From Gammaproteobacteria bacterium (GTDB taxonomy: Bacteria > Pseudomonadota > Gammaproteobacteria > Thiohalobacterales > Thiohalobacteraceae), in the NCBI GenBank assembly GCA_018819175.1, contig JAHJQQ010000050.1, forward strand, positions 81,029 to 145,028: a stretch of 64,000 nt of DNA. The letters are read 5' to 3'. The position numbers and the translations under genes are program-made. The notes beneath the pieces were generated by a model. It made no database searches. It saw only the letters and a list, made by a program, of their open reading frames with translations, and was not told where the DNA came from. Shown in pieces: positions 16,222-25,083 of this stretch (its first letter is position 1; every line of letters begins with the position of its first letter).

Positions 16222-18636
16222 TCAGGACATATCTTTCAACAGCGATTGCGCTTCCGATTTCTGCGCGGCATCACCTTCCTGCATGACCTCGTCGAGAATG
16301 CTGCGGGCACCCTCCGGATCACCCATTTCGATATAGGCACGCGCCAGATCCAGCTTGGTCGCGACTTCATCGGAACTCGCCAGCGTACCTTCACCGGCGT
16401 CTTCCATATCATCGCCGCTCAGATCAAAACTCAGATCCTCTTCAACCGGCATGCTGGGCGAGATCTCATCCGTCTTTGGAGCGAACGAATCCAGATCACC
16501 CATATCGAAGTCGAGGCTGTTATCGGTCTCGGCAGCGAAATCCATACCGGTATCCGGCTCAGCCGCACCGGCGCTGTCCGCGCTGAAATCCAGATCGCTG
16601 TCCGCCTTATCAGCAGCAGCGGTTCCACCAACGGCACCGTACAATGGATTGGTGGGATTGAGTTCAAGTCCCATCTCCACGACGCGCTGCCACTCTTCGC
16701 CATCCGGGTTACCCAGGCTGGCAAGGAAACCTTCCGCCTCGCTGTCGAAACTGTTCGCATTCTTGGCCGCAAACAGGACTTCGAGCAGTTTGAGTTTGAG
16801 ATCGCTGCGCTGCGGTGCTCTGTTCAGGGCGTTGCGAATCAGTTCCTCGGCCTGCTGATAGCGGCCGTAAGCCAGGTACACATCGGCCTCAGCAACCGGG
16901 TCCGCTTCCGCATCGTTGTGAATCTGCCCCATATCACTGACGGCAAAATCGGTGAACAGAGATGAATCCGTTTGTGCGGGGTCCTTGGTCGGGGCCTCTG
17001 CAGCTGACTTCTTCGGCGTTGCTGCGGCGGCGGCAGCGGGTGCCACATAGTTCGGCGCGGCTGCTGTGACCTTGGCATGGCGTTCGGCCAGGATACTTTC
17101 CTGGAAGTCGCTGTCGTCTTCACGGCTACGACGCATACCCAACCAGGCAAGCAATGCGATCAGAATCGCACCACCGGCAGCAGCCCATTTGAACATGGGG
17201 TTGGCCATCAGACTTTCCAGAAGCCCCGGCTCCTCGACAGGCTGAGGCATGGACTCATCTTCAACACTCTTTTCCTGGATGACCGGTGTCGGCACAGGTA
17301 CTGACTCAGGTTCGGAGGCGACTTCATCCTGCATTGGCGCGTCGGTCGCAGCATCAGCGGTTTCAGGAATGACTTCAGTTCCAGCGTCCGGAGCGGATTC
17401 CGGCATCTGCGCCGATTCGGCATCAGCCGCAGGCATTGCATCTGTTACCGGTGCGGCTGCCTCAGTATCGGGTGTGGCAGTTTCCGGCGTTACTGCCGCA
17501 GCATCCGGTGTCTCGGTTGCCGGCGTTGCCGTACCGGCCAGTTGCGCGGCCTGATTATCCTTAAGCTCAATCATCCGGTGTAGTTGGCTAAGCTGATCTT
17601 CCAACTGCTTCAAGCGGGTATTGAGATCCTGATTTTCCTGGCGCTGGGCCTCGACAGATTCCACCGCCAGGGCGAGATCCTTGCGTAAACCCTCGACCGT
17701 CGCCTCGGACCCGGTGCTACTGGCAGCATCCGTCTCGGGTGCAACCAGTTTTAACTGGGGATCGACTGCTGCAGCGGCTGCCGTGGTATCCGGAGTTGCA
17801 GCGGCTGGCGCCGGTGCTGCCTCGGCGGCAACCGCCTTGGTTTGGGCGGTACGGCCTTCGCGCCAAAGCGCATTCTGGCGGCGCGTTTCCGCCAGGGCTT
17901 CTTTCTGACTGATCGCGGTCATTTCCTCACGGCTCGGCACGCGTAGTACGTATCCAGCCTTGAGGTTGTTGATGTTCTGATCATAGAAGGCGCTCGGGTT
18001 GGCCTCCAATAAACCGAGCATGGTCTGTTCCATGCTCACATCGCTGTCGGGACGGACTGCGGTGGCAACACCCCATAAGGTATCGCTGCGGGTAACGGTA
18101 TATTCGCCGGTCACTGCGCCAGATGAGGTGGTCGTGGCACTGGCGCTGGGAGCCGCGGCAGACGTAGTCGCGCGCGGTGCCGGTGTGGCCGTCGGTGCTG
18201 TTGCAGCGACCGGCGCACGCATCACCGGTTTGGGCGCTGGCATCAATGCCGGCGGATCGACCAGGACGGTGTATTCACGCAGTACCTGACCGGAACCCCA
18301 GGTCGCTTCCAGCAGGAAATCCAGATACGGTTCGCGCACCGCTTCGCGGCTGGTGATTTTGATCACCGCCGAGCCATTCGGCCGACTCACGACTTCGAAG
18401 CGCAGCTTGGTGTGAAAGAAGGCGCGTTCGACACCTGCCTTGGTGTACGCCTCGTTCGAGGCCAGCGACACGCGCAACGCAGCGAGATCGGCTGCTGTCG
18501 GTGACAGCAGTTCGACCTCTGCCAACAGGGGTTGATTGAGAACGGAATTGAGGCGGATATCGCCGAGGCCCATTGCAAAGGTCTGGCTCGCGAACGCTCC
18601 CAACATGGCCGTCACCAAGGCCGTTTTCCTAACCAT
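16222..18636 (-). CDS. fimV: FimV family peptidoglycan-binding hub protein
   Basis: FimV organises type IV pilus assembly, twitching and polar signalling. The ATG at 18636, preceded by GAGGAAG, gives 804 residues. The signal peptide is followed by the conserved GLGDIRLNSVLNQPLLAEV region. A LysM domain at about 175-230 begins YTVTRSDTLWGVA. A coiled coil near 340 (QRQENQDLNTRLKQLEDQL) and a transmembrane helix near 480-500 come next. The acidic cytoplasmic part contains a TPR-like segment (VYLAYGRYQQAEELIRNAL). It ends with the FimV C-terminal motif KLDLARAYIEMGDPEGARSI. The Ala/Pro/Thr linkers are low complexity. It ends at a strong terminator. Confidence 0.94.
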   Translation of the reverse strand: MVRKTALVTAMLGAFASQTFAMGLGDIRLNSVLNQPLLAEVELLSPTAADLAALRVSLASNEAYTKAGVERAFFHTKLRFEVVSRPNGSAVIKITSREAVREPYLDFLLEATWGSGQVLREYTVLVDPPALMPAPKPVMRAPVAATAPTATPAPRATTSAAAPSASATTTSSGAVTGEYTVTRSDTLWGVATAVRPDSDVSMEQTMLGLLEANPSAFYDQNINNLKAGYVLRVPSREEMTAISQKEALAETRRQNALWREGRTAQTKAVAAEAAPAPAAATPDTTAAAAAVDPQLKLVAPETDAASSTGSEATVEGLRKDLALAVESVEAQRQENQDLNTRLKQLEDQLSQLHRMIELKDNQAAQLAGTATPATETPDAAAVTPETATPDTEAAAPVTDAMPAADAESAQMPESAPDAGTEVIPETADAATDAPMQDEVASEPESVPVPTPVIQEKSVEDESMPQPVEEPGLLESLMANPMFKWAAAGGAILIALLAWLGMRRSREDDSDFQESILAERHAKVTAAAPNYVAPAAAAAATPKKSAAEAPTKDPAQTDSSLFTDFAVSDMGQIHNDAEADPVAEADVYLAYGRYQQAEELIRNALNRAPQRSDLKLKLLEVLFAAKNANSFDSEAEGFLASLGNPDGEEWQRVVEMGLELNPTNPLYGAVGGTAAADKADSDLDFSADSAGAAEPDTGMDFAAETDNSLDFDMGDLDSFAPKTDEISPSMPVEEDLSFDLSGDDMEDAGEGTLASSDEVATKLDLARAYIEMGDPEGARSILDEVMQEGDAAQKSEAQSLLKDMS

Positions 18637-18765
18637 AATGCTTCCTCTTATGACCGCAGCCAGCGTTGTGACGCGGGCCTGATCCATCTGCCGAAGGTGA
18701 GTGAGGTATGTCCCGCAAGTAATCGTTCTTTATATTGATTTCTTAATAGCCCAGGGAACTATAGT

Positions 18766-19788
18766 CTACAAATAGTCTTTGACCAAGATTTCGGCGATCT
18801 GAATACTGTTCAGTGCCGCACCCTTGCGCACATTATCGGCGACCACCCACAAATCTAAACCACGTGGATGGGAGATATCTTCACGTATTCTGCCGACATA
18901 CACTGGGTCGTGGTTCGCACCTTCGGTCACTGCCGTGGGATAGCCACCGTCCTTGCGCTCATCCATGACCACAACCCCCGGGGCTTTCTTAAGCAATTCA
19001 CGTGCCTGATCGGCCGTGATCTTGTCGCGGGTCTCGATGTGCACCGCCTCGGAGTGGCCGAAGAACACCGGCACGCGTACGGCGGTCGGGTTCACCTGGA
19101 TACTGTCGTCGCCCATGATCTTGCGTGTCTCCCAGACCATTTTCATCTCTTCCTTGGTATAGCCGTTGTCCATGAACACATCGATCTGCGGCAACACATT
19201 GAAGGCGATCTGCTTCGGATAGACCTTGGCCTCGATCGGTTTGGCATTGAGCAGATGGGCGGTCTGACCCGCCAGTTCCTCGATGGCCTCTTTACCGGTA
19301 CCGGAGACGGCCTGATAGGTCGCCACATTGATGCGGGTGATACCGACGGCGTCATGGATCGGCTTCAGCGCTACCAGCATCTGAATGGTCGAGCAATTGG
19401 GATTGGCGATAATGCCGCGCGTCTTATATTGAGCAACCGCATGCGGATTGACTTCGGGCACCACCAACGGGATGTCATCGTCGTAACGAAACTGCGAGGT
19501 GTTATCGACCACCACGCAACCGGCCGCCGCCGCCTTGGGCGCGTACACCGCCGACACTGATGCACCGGGCGAGAACAAGCCAATCTGTACCTTGGAGAAA
19601 TCGAACTCGGCCAGATCCTGCACCACCAGCATACGGTCCCCAAAGGCGACCCGCGAACCGGCCGAACGACTGCTGGCCACGGCATAGACTTCACCTACCG
19701 GAAACTTACGTTCCGCCAGGATTTCCAGCATGACTTCACCCACGGCACCCGTCGCACCCACCACTGCCACATCGAACTTCTTGCTCAT
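18766..19788 (-). CDS. asd: Aspartate-semialdehyde dehydrogenase
   Basis: Asd reduces aspartyl phosphate to aspartate semialdehyde with NADPH, the branch point to lysine, diaminopimelate, threonine and methionine. The Rossmann motif VVGATGAVGEVML is at the N-terminus, the catalytic cysteine is in IANPNCSTIQM near residue 130, and a conserved SGTGKEAIEEL follows. The 340-residue size is typical. It lies between leuB and fimV, as in Pseudomonas. The gap upstream (19789-19979) contains a 26-bp perfect inverted repeat. Confidence 0.96.
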   Translation of the reverse strand: MSKKFDVAVVGATGAVGEVMLEILAERKFPVGEVYAVASSRSAGSRVAFGDRMLVVQDLAEFDFSKVQIGLFSPGASVSAVYAPKAAAAGCVVVDNTSQFRYDDDIPLVVPEVNPHAVAQYKTRGIIANPNCSTIQMLVALKPIHDAVGITRINVATYQAVSGTGKEAIEELAGQTAHLLNAKPIEAKVYPKQIAFNVLPQIDVFMDNGYTKEEMKMVWETRKIMGDDSIQVNPTAVRVPVFFGHSEAVHIETRDKITADQARELLKKAPGVVVMDERKDGGYPTAVTEGANHDPVYVGRIREDISHPRGLDLWVVADNVRKGAALNSIQIAEILVKDYL

Positions 19789-19838
19789 GTCCGTTCAGAC
19801 CTCAAATGTGAAAATCATATATATCGCGAAAAAATAGC

Positions 19839-19970
19839 TTAGCCACGGAAAACACGGAACAATACAAACTCATTCAGCCACGAACCCCACAAACAAACAG
19901 GGGTAAAACCATTCGAATTCACTCGCGGGTTTCGTGGCCATCGATATTGTTCCGTGTTTTCCGTGGCTAA
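19839..19970. repeat. Perfect 26-bp inverted repeat between leuB and asd
   Basis: TTAGCCACGGAAAACACGGA plus ACAATA at 19839-19864 is the exact reverse complement of 19945-19970. Inside, AGCCACGAACCCC near 19876 is imperfectly mirrored by GGGTTTCGTGGC near 19928-19939, so the whole 132 bases can fold into a long hairpin. It fills the leuB-asd gap and starts nine bases after the leuB stop. This is probably a MITE-like element. No gene is seen in the gap. Confidence 0.85.
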
Positions 19971-19979
19971 CGCCTTTGA

Positions 19980-21056
19980 TCACTGCAGCGCAGCCAGCAC
20001 CGCATCGCCCATCTCGGCCGTGCCGACCTGCTTCATACCCTTGGACATAATGTCCGCCGTGCGCAGGTCCTGATCCAACACCTTGCCGACCGCCGATTCG
20101 ATGCGCGCCGCCATCGATGCCTGATCCAGGCTGTAACGCAGCATCATGGCGACGGACAGAATGGTTGCCAGCGGATTTGCCACCCCCTGACCGGCGATGT
20201 CCGGCGCGGAACCATGGATCGGTTCATACATGCCCTGACCCTTCTCGTTCAGCGAGGCCGAGGGCAGCATGCCAATGGAACCGGTCAGCATGGCCGCTTC
20301 GTCGGAGAGGATATCGCCGAACATATTAGTGGTCACCATAACGTCGAACTGCTTGGGCGCGCGCACCAATTGCATGGCGGCATTGTCGACATACATATGG
20401 CTCAATTCGATCTTGGGATATTCCTTCGCCAAGTCAATCATCACCTCGCGCCACAGCTCGGTGCATTCCAGCACATTGGCCTTATCGATCGAACACACAC
20501 GGCCGTTGCGCTTGCTGGCAATCTCGAAGGCAACCCGGCCAATGCGCCGGATCTCCGACTCGCTGTACACCAAGGTGTTGAATCCCTGGCGCTCACCGTT
20601 GTCGAGTTGACGCACACCACGCGGCTGACCGAAATAAATACCGCCGGTCAATTCGCGGACGATCATGATATCCAGACCCGCAACCACTTCCGGCTTGAGC
20701 GAGGAGGCATCGGCTAACTGTCTATACAGAATCGCCGGGCGCAGATTTGCGAATAGCCCCATGCCAGCGCGCAGACCCAGCAGTCCCTTCTCGGGACGCA
20801 CAGCAATCGGCAAGGCTTCCCATTTCACGCCACCAACCGCACCCAGCAATACGGCATCGGCGGCCTTGGCCTGCTCCAGCGTGGCATCGGTGAGCGGCGC
20901 ACCATGCGCATCATAAGACGCGCCACCGATCAGACCCTGCTCAAGTGCGATCTCCAGATCTTTCTCGGCCTTGAAATAATTCAGTATCTTGATGGCCTCG
21001 GCGACGATCTCCGGACCGATGCCATCGCCGGGCAACACTAGAATCTTTTTCATCAT
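19980..21056 (-). CDS. leuB: 3-isopropylmalate dehydrogenase
   Basis: LeuB oxidises and decarboxylates 3-isopropylmalate using NAD+. The N-terminus MKKILVLPGDGIGPEIVAEA is diagnostic, RELTGGIYFGQPRG carries the substrate site, and TTNMFGDILSDEAAML plus GSAPDIAGQGVANP are the metal and cofactor regions. Two ATGs stand in tandem (21056 and 21053), with GGGAAAGA upstream suiting either; length is 358 or 357. It is separated from leuD and asd by inverted-repeat gaps. Confidence 0.97.
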   Translation of the reverse strand: MMKKILVLPGDGIGPEIVAEAIKILNYFKAEKDLEIALEQGLIGGASYDAHGAPLTDATLEQAKAADAVLLGAVGGVKWEALPIAVRPEKGLLGLRAGMGLFANLRPAILYRQLADASSLKPEVVAGLDIMIVRELTGGIYFGQPRGVRQLDNGERQGFNTLVYSESEIRRIGRVAFEIASKRNGRVCSIDKANVLECTELWREVMIDLAKEYPKIELSHMYVDNAAMQLVRAPKQFDVMVTTNMFGDILSDEAAMLTGSIGMLPSASLNEKGQGMYEPIHGSAPDIAGQGVANPLATILSVAMMLRYSLDQASMAARIESAVGKVLDQDLRTADIMSKGMKQVGTAEMGDAVLAALQ

Positions 21057-21078
21057 TCTTTCCCGAGTTAAAAATGTT

Positions 21079-21178
21079 TCGCGCCAAGACGCAAAGTCGC
21101 TAAGACAATGTTCAATTACAATAAATCGTCATTCCTGAAAATCTTATCTATCTTCGCGCCTTTGCGACTTCGCGCGAG
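21079..21178. repeat. Imperfect inverted repeat between leuD and leuB
   Basis: TCGCGCCAAGACGCAAAGTC (from 21079) matches, as reverse complement, the stretch ending at 21178; by eye 22 of 26 positions agree. The words CAAGACGCAAAG and GCGCCTTTGCG relate it to the repeats at 21836-22010 and 24903-25021. It occupies most of the 127-base gap between leuD and leuB. Confidence 0.75.
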
Positions 21179-21183
21179 ACCCA

Positions 21184-21822
21184 TCAATTAAACAACCAGG
21201 GCGCCTCAGCGCGACGGCGCGCCTCGTAGGCACGGATGGCCTCCGCATGTTGCAGGGTCAGGCCGATGTCGTCCAGTCCTTCGAGCAGGCAATGTTTGCG
21301 GAAGGCATCGACCTCGAAGTCCCAACTGTTACCGGCCGGTGTCGTCACCGTTTGCGCGACCAGATCAATCTTGAGCTCATAACCCTGCGTCGCCTCGACG
21401 GCCTTGAACAGCGCATCCACCTTGGCCGCGTCCAACACAATGGGCAGCACACCGTTTTTGAAGCAGTTGTTGAAGAAGATATCCGCGAAGCTCGGCGCGA
21501 TCACCACGCGGAAACCGAAATCCTCCAGCGCCCACACGGCATGTTCGCGTGACGAACCGCAGCCGAAGTTCTCCCGCCCGAGTAAAATACGCGCACCCTG
21601 ATAACGCGCCTGATTGAGCGCGAAATCCGGATTGAGTGGTCGCCCGCTGTTGTCCTGATCCGGTTCGCCATGATCCAGATAGCGCCATTCATCAAACAGA
21701 TTCGGCCCGAACCCGCTGCGGCGGATCGACTTCAGAAATTGCTTGGGAATGATCGCATCGGTATCGACATTCGGCCGATCGAGCGGCACCACCAGCGCCT
21801 GCAATGTTGTGAACTTTTCCAT
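21184..21822 (-). CDS. leuD: 3-isopropylmalate dehydratase small subunit
   Basis: LeuD is the swivelling domain of isopropylmalate isomerase, working with LeuC to convert 2- to 3-isopropylmalate. The start MEKFTTLQALVVPLDRPNVD is typical, followed by TDAIIPKQFLK. GRENFGCGSSREHAVWAL is the substrate-recognition loop. The ATG at 21822 follows AGAGGTTGTT and gives 212 residues; the 13 extra upstream codons lie within the repeat edge and are unlikely to be used. Confidence 0.96.
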   Translation of the reverse strand: MEKFTTLQALVVPLDRPNVDTDAIIPKQFLKSIRRSGFGPNLFDEWRYLDHGEPDQDNSGRPLNPDFALNQARYQGARILLGRENFGCGSSREHAVWALEDFGFRVVIAPSFADIFFNNCFKNGVLPIVLDAAKVDALFKAVEATQGYELKIDLVAQTVTTPAGNSWDFEVDAFRKHCLLEGLDDIGLTLQHAEAIRAYEARRRAEAPWLFN

Positions 21823-21835
21823 AACAACCTCTAGT

Positions 21836-22010
21836 AACCGCCAAGACGCCAAGGGCACCAAGAAAAAAACAGGACGAACCGCAAAGGCGCAGAGGCGCTA
21901 AGAAAACCTATAAAAATATTGTTATTACATGTTTTTCCATTAAGCATTCTTTGCGCCTCTGCGCCTTTGCGGTTCAAAATTATTTTTTGGCTTTGCGTCT
22001 TGGCGGTTCT
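21836..22010. repeat. Long inverted repeat between leuC and leuD
   Basis: The left arm 21836-21903 contains AACCGCCAAGACGCCAAG and GAACCGCAAAGGCGCAGAGG. The right arm 21947-22010 contains the reverse complements CTCTGCGCCTTTGCGGTTC and CTTTGCGTCTTGGCGGTT. The central 40 bases are AT-rich. The arms are about 65 bases each and mostly complementary. The core GAACCGCAAAGGCGCAGAGG recurs at 24903. Confidence 0.88.
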
Positions 22011-22020
22011 TAAAAAACTA

Positions 22021-23427
22021 TTAACCAAACTCCCGCACATCCACAAAGTGACCCGCGATCGCCGCCGCGGCCGCCATCGCCGGGCTCACCAGATGCGTAC
22101 GCCCGCCCTGCCCCTGTCGGCCTTCGAAGTTGCGGTTCGAGGTCGAGGCACAACGTTCACCCGGCTCAAGGCGGTCCGCATTCATGGCCAGACACATGGA
22201 ACAACCCGGTTCGCGCCATTCAAACCCGGCGGCCACAAACACCTTATCCAGGCCTTCCTGTTCGGCTTGCTGTTTGACCAGACCCGAACCCGGTACCACC
22301 AAGGCCTGTTTGATATTCGCCGCGACCTTGCCGCCCCGAATCGCGCTGGCGGCGGCGCGTAAATCCTCGATACGTGAATTGGTGCAGGAACCGATGAACA
22401 CCTTATCAACATGAATGTCGCTGATCGCGGTACCGGGCTTCAGATCCATATAGTCCAATGCCCGCTGCATGCCGTTGGCCTTGCTCTTGTCCGCTTCGGC
22501 AGCGGGATCAGGCACTCGCCCATCAACACCGACGACCATTTCCGGTGAAGTACCCCAGGTCACCTGCGGCACCAGGTCCGCCGCATTCAGGATCAGTGTC
22601 TTGTCGAACTGGGCATCGTCATCCGAATGCAGATCAAACCAACTGGCGACAGCGAGATCCCAATTGTCGCCGGTCGGCGCATAGGGGCGACCCTGCACAT
22701 ATTCCACGGTCGTCTCGTCGACGCCGATGACACCCGCGCGCGCACCGGCCTCGATAGCCATATTGCAGATGCTCATGCGACCTTCCATCGACAGACTGCG
22801 GATCGCTTCACCCGCGAATTCCAGGGTATAACCGGTGCCGCCGGCGGTACCCATCTTGCCGATAATGGCCAGCACGATGTCTTTCGCAGTCACACCGGGG
22901 CGCAGCTTTCCATCAACACGCACCAGCATGTTCTTGGATTTTTTCTGGATCAGGCACTGGGTTGCCAACACATGCTCGACTTCTGACGTGCCGATACCGA
23001 AGGCCAACGCACCGAAGGCGCCGTGGGTCGAGGTATGTGAGTCACCGCAGACCACCGTCATGCCGGGCAGGGTCGCACCCTGCTCCGGGCCGATGACATG
23101 CACGATGCCTTGGCGCAGGTCATTCATTTTGAATTCGGTGATGCCGTACTCGGCGCAGTTCTGATCGAGTGTTTCGATCTGCACGCGCGAGACGGGATCG
23201 GTAATACCTGCAGCGCGCGCCGTGGTCGGCACATTGTGATCGGGCACAGCAAGCACGGAACTGGTGCGCCAGGGTTTGCGGCCCGCCATGCGCAGTCCCT
23301 CGAATGCCTGCGGCGAGGTGACTTCATGGACCAGGTGGCGATCTATGTAAAGGAGCGAGGTTCCGCCCGCATCGGTCTGCACCACATGGGCGTCCCAGAG
23401 TTTGTCGTAAAGCGTTTTGCCGGCCAT
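22021..23427 (-). CDS. leuC: 3-isopropylmalate dehydratase large subunit
   Basis: LeuC is the aconitase-family catalytic subunit. The [4Fe-4S] cysteine ligands are visible in FIGSCTNSRIEDL and in EPGCSMCLAMN. VCGDSHTSTHGAFGALAFG is the other hallmark. Length 468 is normal. GGAGAG precedes the ATG at 23427. It is divergent from a LysR regulator gene across 114 bases, suggesting local control of the leucine genes. Confidence 0.97.
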   Translation of the reverse strand: MAGKTLYDKLWDAHVVQTDAGGTSLLYIDRHLVHEVTSPQAFEGLRMAGRKPWRTSSVLAVPDHNVPTTARAAGITDPVSRVQIETLDQNCAEYGITEFKMNDLRQGIVHVIGPEQGATLPGMTVVCGDSHTSTHGAFGALAFGIGTSEVEHVLATQCLIQKKSKNMLVRVDGKLRPGVTAKDIVLAIIGKMGTAGGTGYTLEFAGEAIRSLSMEGRMSICNMAIEAGARAGVIGVDETTVEYVQGRPYAPTGDNWDLAVASWFDLHSDDDAQFDKTLILNAADLVPQVTWGTSPEMVVGVDGRVPDPAAEADKSKANGMQRALDYMDLKPGTAISDIHVDKVFIGSCTNSRIEDLRAAASAIRGGKVAANIKQALVVPGSGLVKQQAEQEGLDKVFVAAGFEWREPGCSMCLAMNADRLEPGERCASTSNRNFEGRQGQGGRTHLVSPAMAAAAAIAGHFVDVREFG

Positions 23428-23498
23428 GTTCGATCTCTCCTACTCAGGCGACCGATGGTAGGCCCTGAAATCAGATAACTCAAATTCATATTTTTCAT

Positions 23499-23510
23499 GT
23501 TATATATAAC
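23499..23510. promoter_or_regulatory. Palindrome in the leuC-lysR divergent promoter region
   Basis: GTTATATATAAC is a perfect 12-bp palindrome in the AT-rich spacer between the divergent leuC and LysR start codons. It lies 32 bases before the LysR ATG. LysR proteins usually bind interrupted palindromes near their own promoter, so this and the neighbouring ATTCATATTTTTCAT are candidate operator parts. Site identity is inferred only from position. Confidence 0.35.
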
Positions 23511-23541
23511 CAATAGGAATCTGCAGGAGAACCCATAACCC

Positions 23542-24408
23542 ATGGATATCGCCAATCTGCGCGCCTTCGTCGAGGTGGCCGAGGCCGAATCGTTCTCTGT
23601 CGCCGCGGAGCAACTGCATCTGACCCAACCGGCCATCAGCAAACGCGTCGCCAGCCTGGAAACCACCTTCGGGGCCCGACTGTTCGATCGCATCGGCCGC
23701 TCGGTCAAACTCACCGAGGCCGGCCGCGCCCTGTTGCCGCGCGCGCGCCGCATCCTCGGCGAACTCGAAGACAGCCGCCGTGCCCTGTCCAATCTCAGTG
23801 GCGACGTGTCGGGCAGCCTGCGGCTTGCCACCAGTCATCACATTGGTCTGCACCGGCTGCCGCCGTCGTTACGCAGATTCGTGCAACGTTATCCGGCTGT
23901 CGAGCTGGATCTGCATTTCATGGATTCGGAAGCCGCCTGCCACTCTGTTGAGATCGGCGATATCGAACTGGCTGTGGTCACTTTGCCGCCGGAAGATCGA
24001 CCACGCTTGGAACAAACGGCCGTGTGGGATGACCCACTGGCTGTGGTTTGTGCACCCGATCATCCGCTGACCTCACAACGGCGCGTGCAGATCAGCAGTC
24101 TCGCCAACTACCCCGCTATCTTGCCGGCCAGTTCAACCTATACCAGGCAGATCGCCGAACAGGTATTTCAGAAAGCCGGCGTGCAATTGCGCTGCTCGCT
24201 GTCGACGAATTATCTGGAGACCATCAAGATGCTGGTATCGGTGGGGCTGGGTTGGAGTCTGTTACCGCGCACGCTGCTCGATGCACAGGTGATCGAGATA
24301 CCGGTGCAGGGTTTGCAACTGGCGCGCACACTCGGTGTGGTACGGCATCGGGAGCGGACGTTATCAAATGCGGGTGAGGCGTTGATTAAATTGTTGGTGG
24401 CGGGGTAA
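23542..24408 (+). CDS. LysR family transcriptional regulator
   Basis: The N-terminal winged helix-turn-helix (about residues 1-60) reads MDIANLRAFVEVAEAESFSV and continues with LHLTQPAISKRVASLE. The remaining 230 residues form the periplasmic-binding-like effector domain (LPASSTYTRQIAEQVF in its second half). LysR proteins activate or repress divergent genes in response to a small molecule; here the divergent target is leuC, so an isopropylmalate-pathway metabolite is a plausible effector. That link comes from position only. The ATG at 23542 follows CAGGAG. Confidence 0.92.
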   Translation: MDIANLRAFVEVAEAESFSVAAEQLHLTQPAISKRVASLETTFGARLFDRIGRSVKLTEAGRALLPRARRILGELEDSRRALSNLSGDVSGSLRLATSHHIGLHRLPPSLRRFVQRYPAVELDLHFMDSEAACHSVEIGDIELAVVTLPPEDRPRLEQTAVWDDPLAVVCAPDHPLTSQRRVQISSLANYPAILPASSTYTRQIAEQVFQKAGVQLRCSLSTNYLETIKMLVSVGLGWSLLPRTLLDAQVIEIPVQGLQLARTLGVVRHRERTLSNAGEALIKLLVAG

Positions 24409-24465
24409 CGTCCTTGCTGGGGAAGTTGCGGTCTGTCAATGGTTTTTAATTGAGGAGTGGAGGCA

Positions 24466-24822
24466 ATGCCGGATTGGGTTAAAGCAACCGCTATTTACGG
24501 AGTGGTCTTCTCGGCAGGCCTCGTCTGGCTTCTGCCCATCCATGAAATTTATGCTCAGGTCTGGTCCGGCCTAGTTGTAACCGCAGCAATGATTTTCTTC
24601 GGTTCACTCGCTTACGCGATGCTTGGTTCCGGTGGAATATTCGTAGTAGCCATATTTTGCGTAATTAGCGTGATTGTAATAAAAGTATTTGAGGGCGCCG
24701 GCTGGTGGTTTGTCGCGCTTTTGGCCATCGTTGTCTACTTCTATAAAGAATATCTAAAACTCAATACTCAGCCTCCATCTGAAAAGAGCGTTGCCTCGCA
24801 GTCAGATGATGACTCCGCATAA
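24466..24822 (+). CDS. Small integral membrane protein, unknown
   Basis: The 118-residue product has four hydrophobic helices and a short charged tail (about residues 98-118, ending SQSDDDSA). The helices read roughly ATAIYGVVFSAGLVWLL, GLVVTAAMIFFGSLAYAML, IFVVAIFCVISVIVIKVF and WWFVALLAIVVYFY. I do not recognise a family. The ATG at 24466 has GAGGAG eight bases upstream; an in-frame GTG lies at 24457. It is more AT-rich than its neighbours and lies just downstream of the LysR gene, so cotranscription is possible. Confidence 0.65.
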   Translation: MPDWVKATAIYGVVFSAGLVWLLPIHEIYAQVWSGLVVTAAMIFFGSLAYAMLGSGGIFVVAIFCVISVIVIKVFEGAGWWFVALLAIVVYFYKEYLKLNTQPPSEKSVASQSDDDSA

Positions 24823-24902
24823 ATGACATCCGAAAAGGGAGCAGTACCGACCCTATTTATCGGTAAATAATCCAGCCATAAATAGCAAAGAAAACTATTA
24901 AC

Positions 24903-25021
24903 GAACCGCAAAGGCGCAGAGGCGCAAAGAAGGGATTGTTGAAAGCTCATAATCCGATGGGGTTTTCCATCGTCATTTCTTTGCGTCTCTGCGCCTTTGC
25001 GCCTTTGCGCCTTTGCGGTTC
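24903..25021. repeat. Inverted repeat with internal 10-base reiteration
   Basis: GAACCGCAAAGGCGCAGAGG (24903-24922) followed by CGCAAAGA is mirrored by TCTTTGCGTCTCTGCGCCTT near 24978 and ends with GCGGTTC at 25021. In the right arm, GCGCCTTTGC is reiterated about three times, so the arms have different lengths. It belongs to the family seen between leuC and leuD. It lies between the small membrane protein and the MFS gene. Confidence 0.85.
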
Positions 25022-25083
25022 AAAAATGGGCCGATTAGGAACAAGCCACAGTCTCCTGGCCTACCCACCAACACGTCGCCTAA

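Noticed and set aside
23428..23541. leu leader peptide and attenuator upstream of leuC
   Set aside because: No short frame with a run of leucine codons and no terminator hairpin is present in the spacer.
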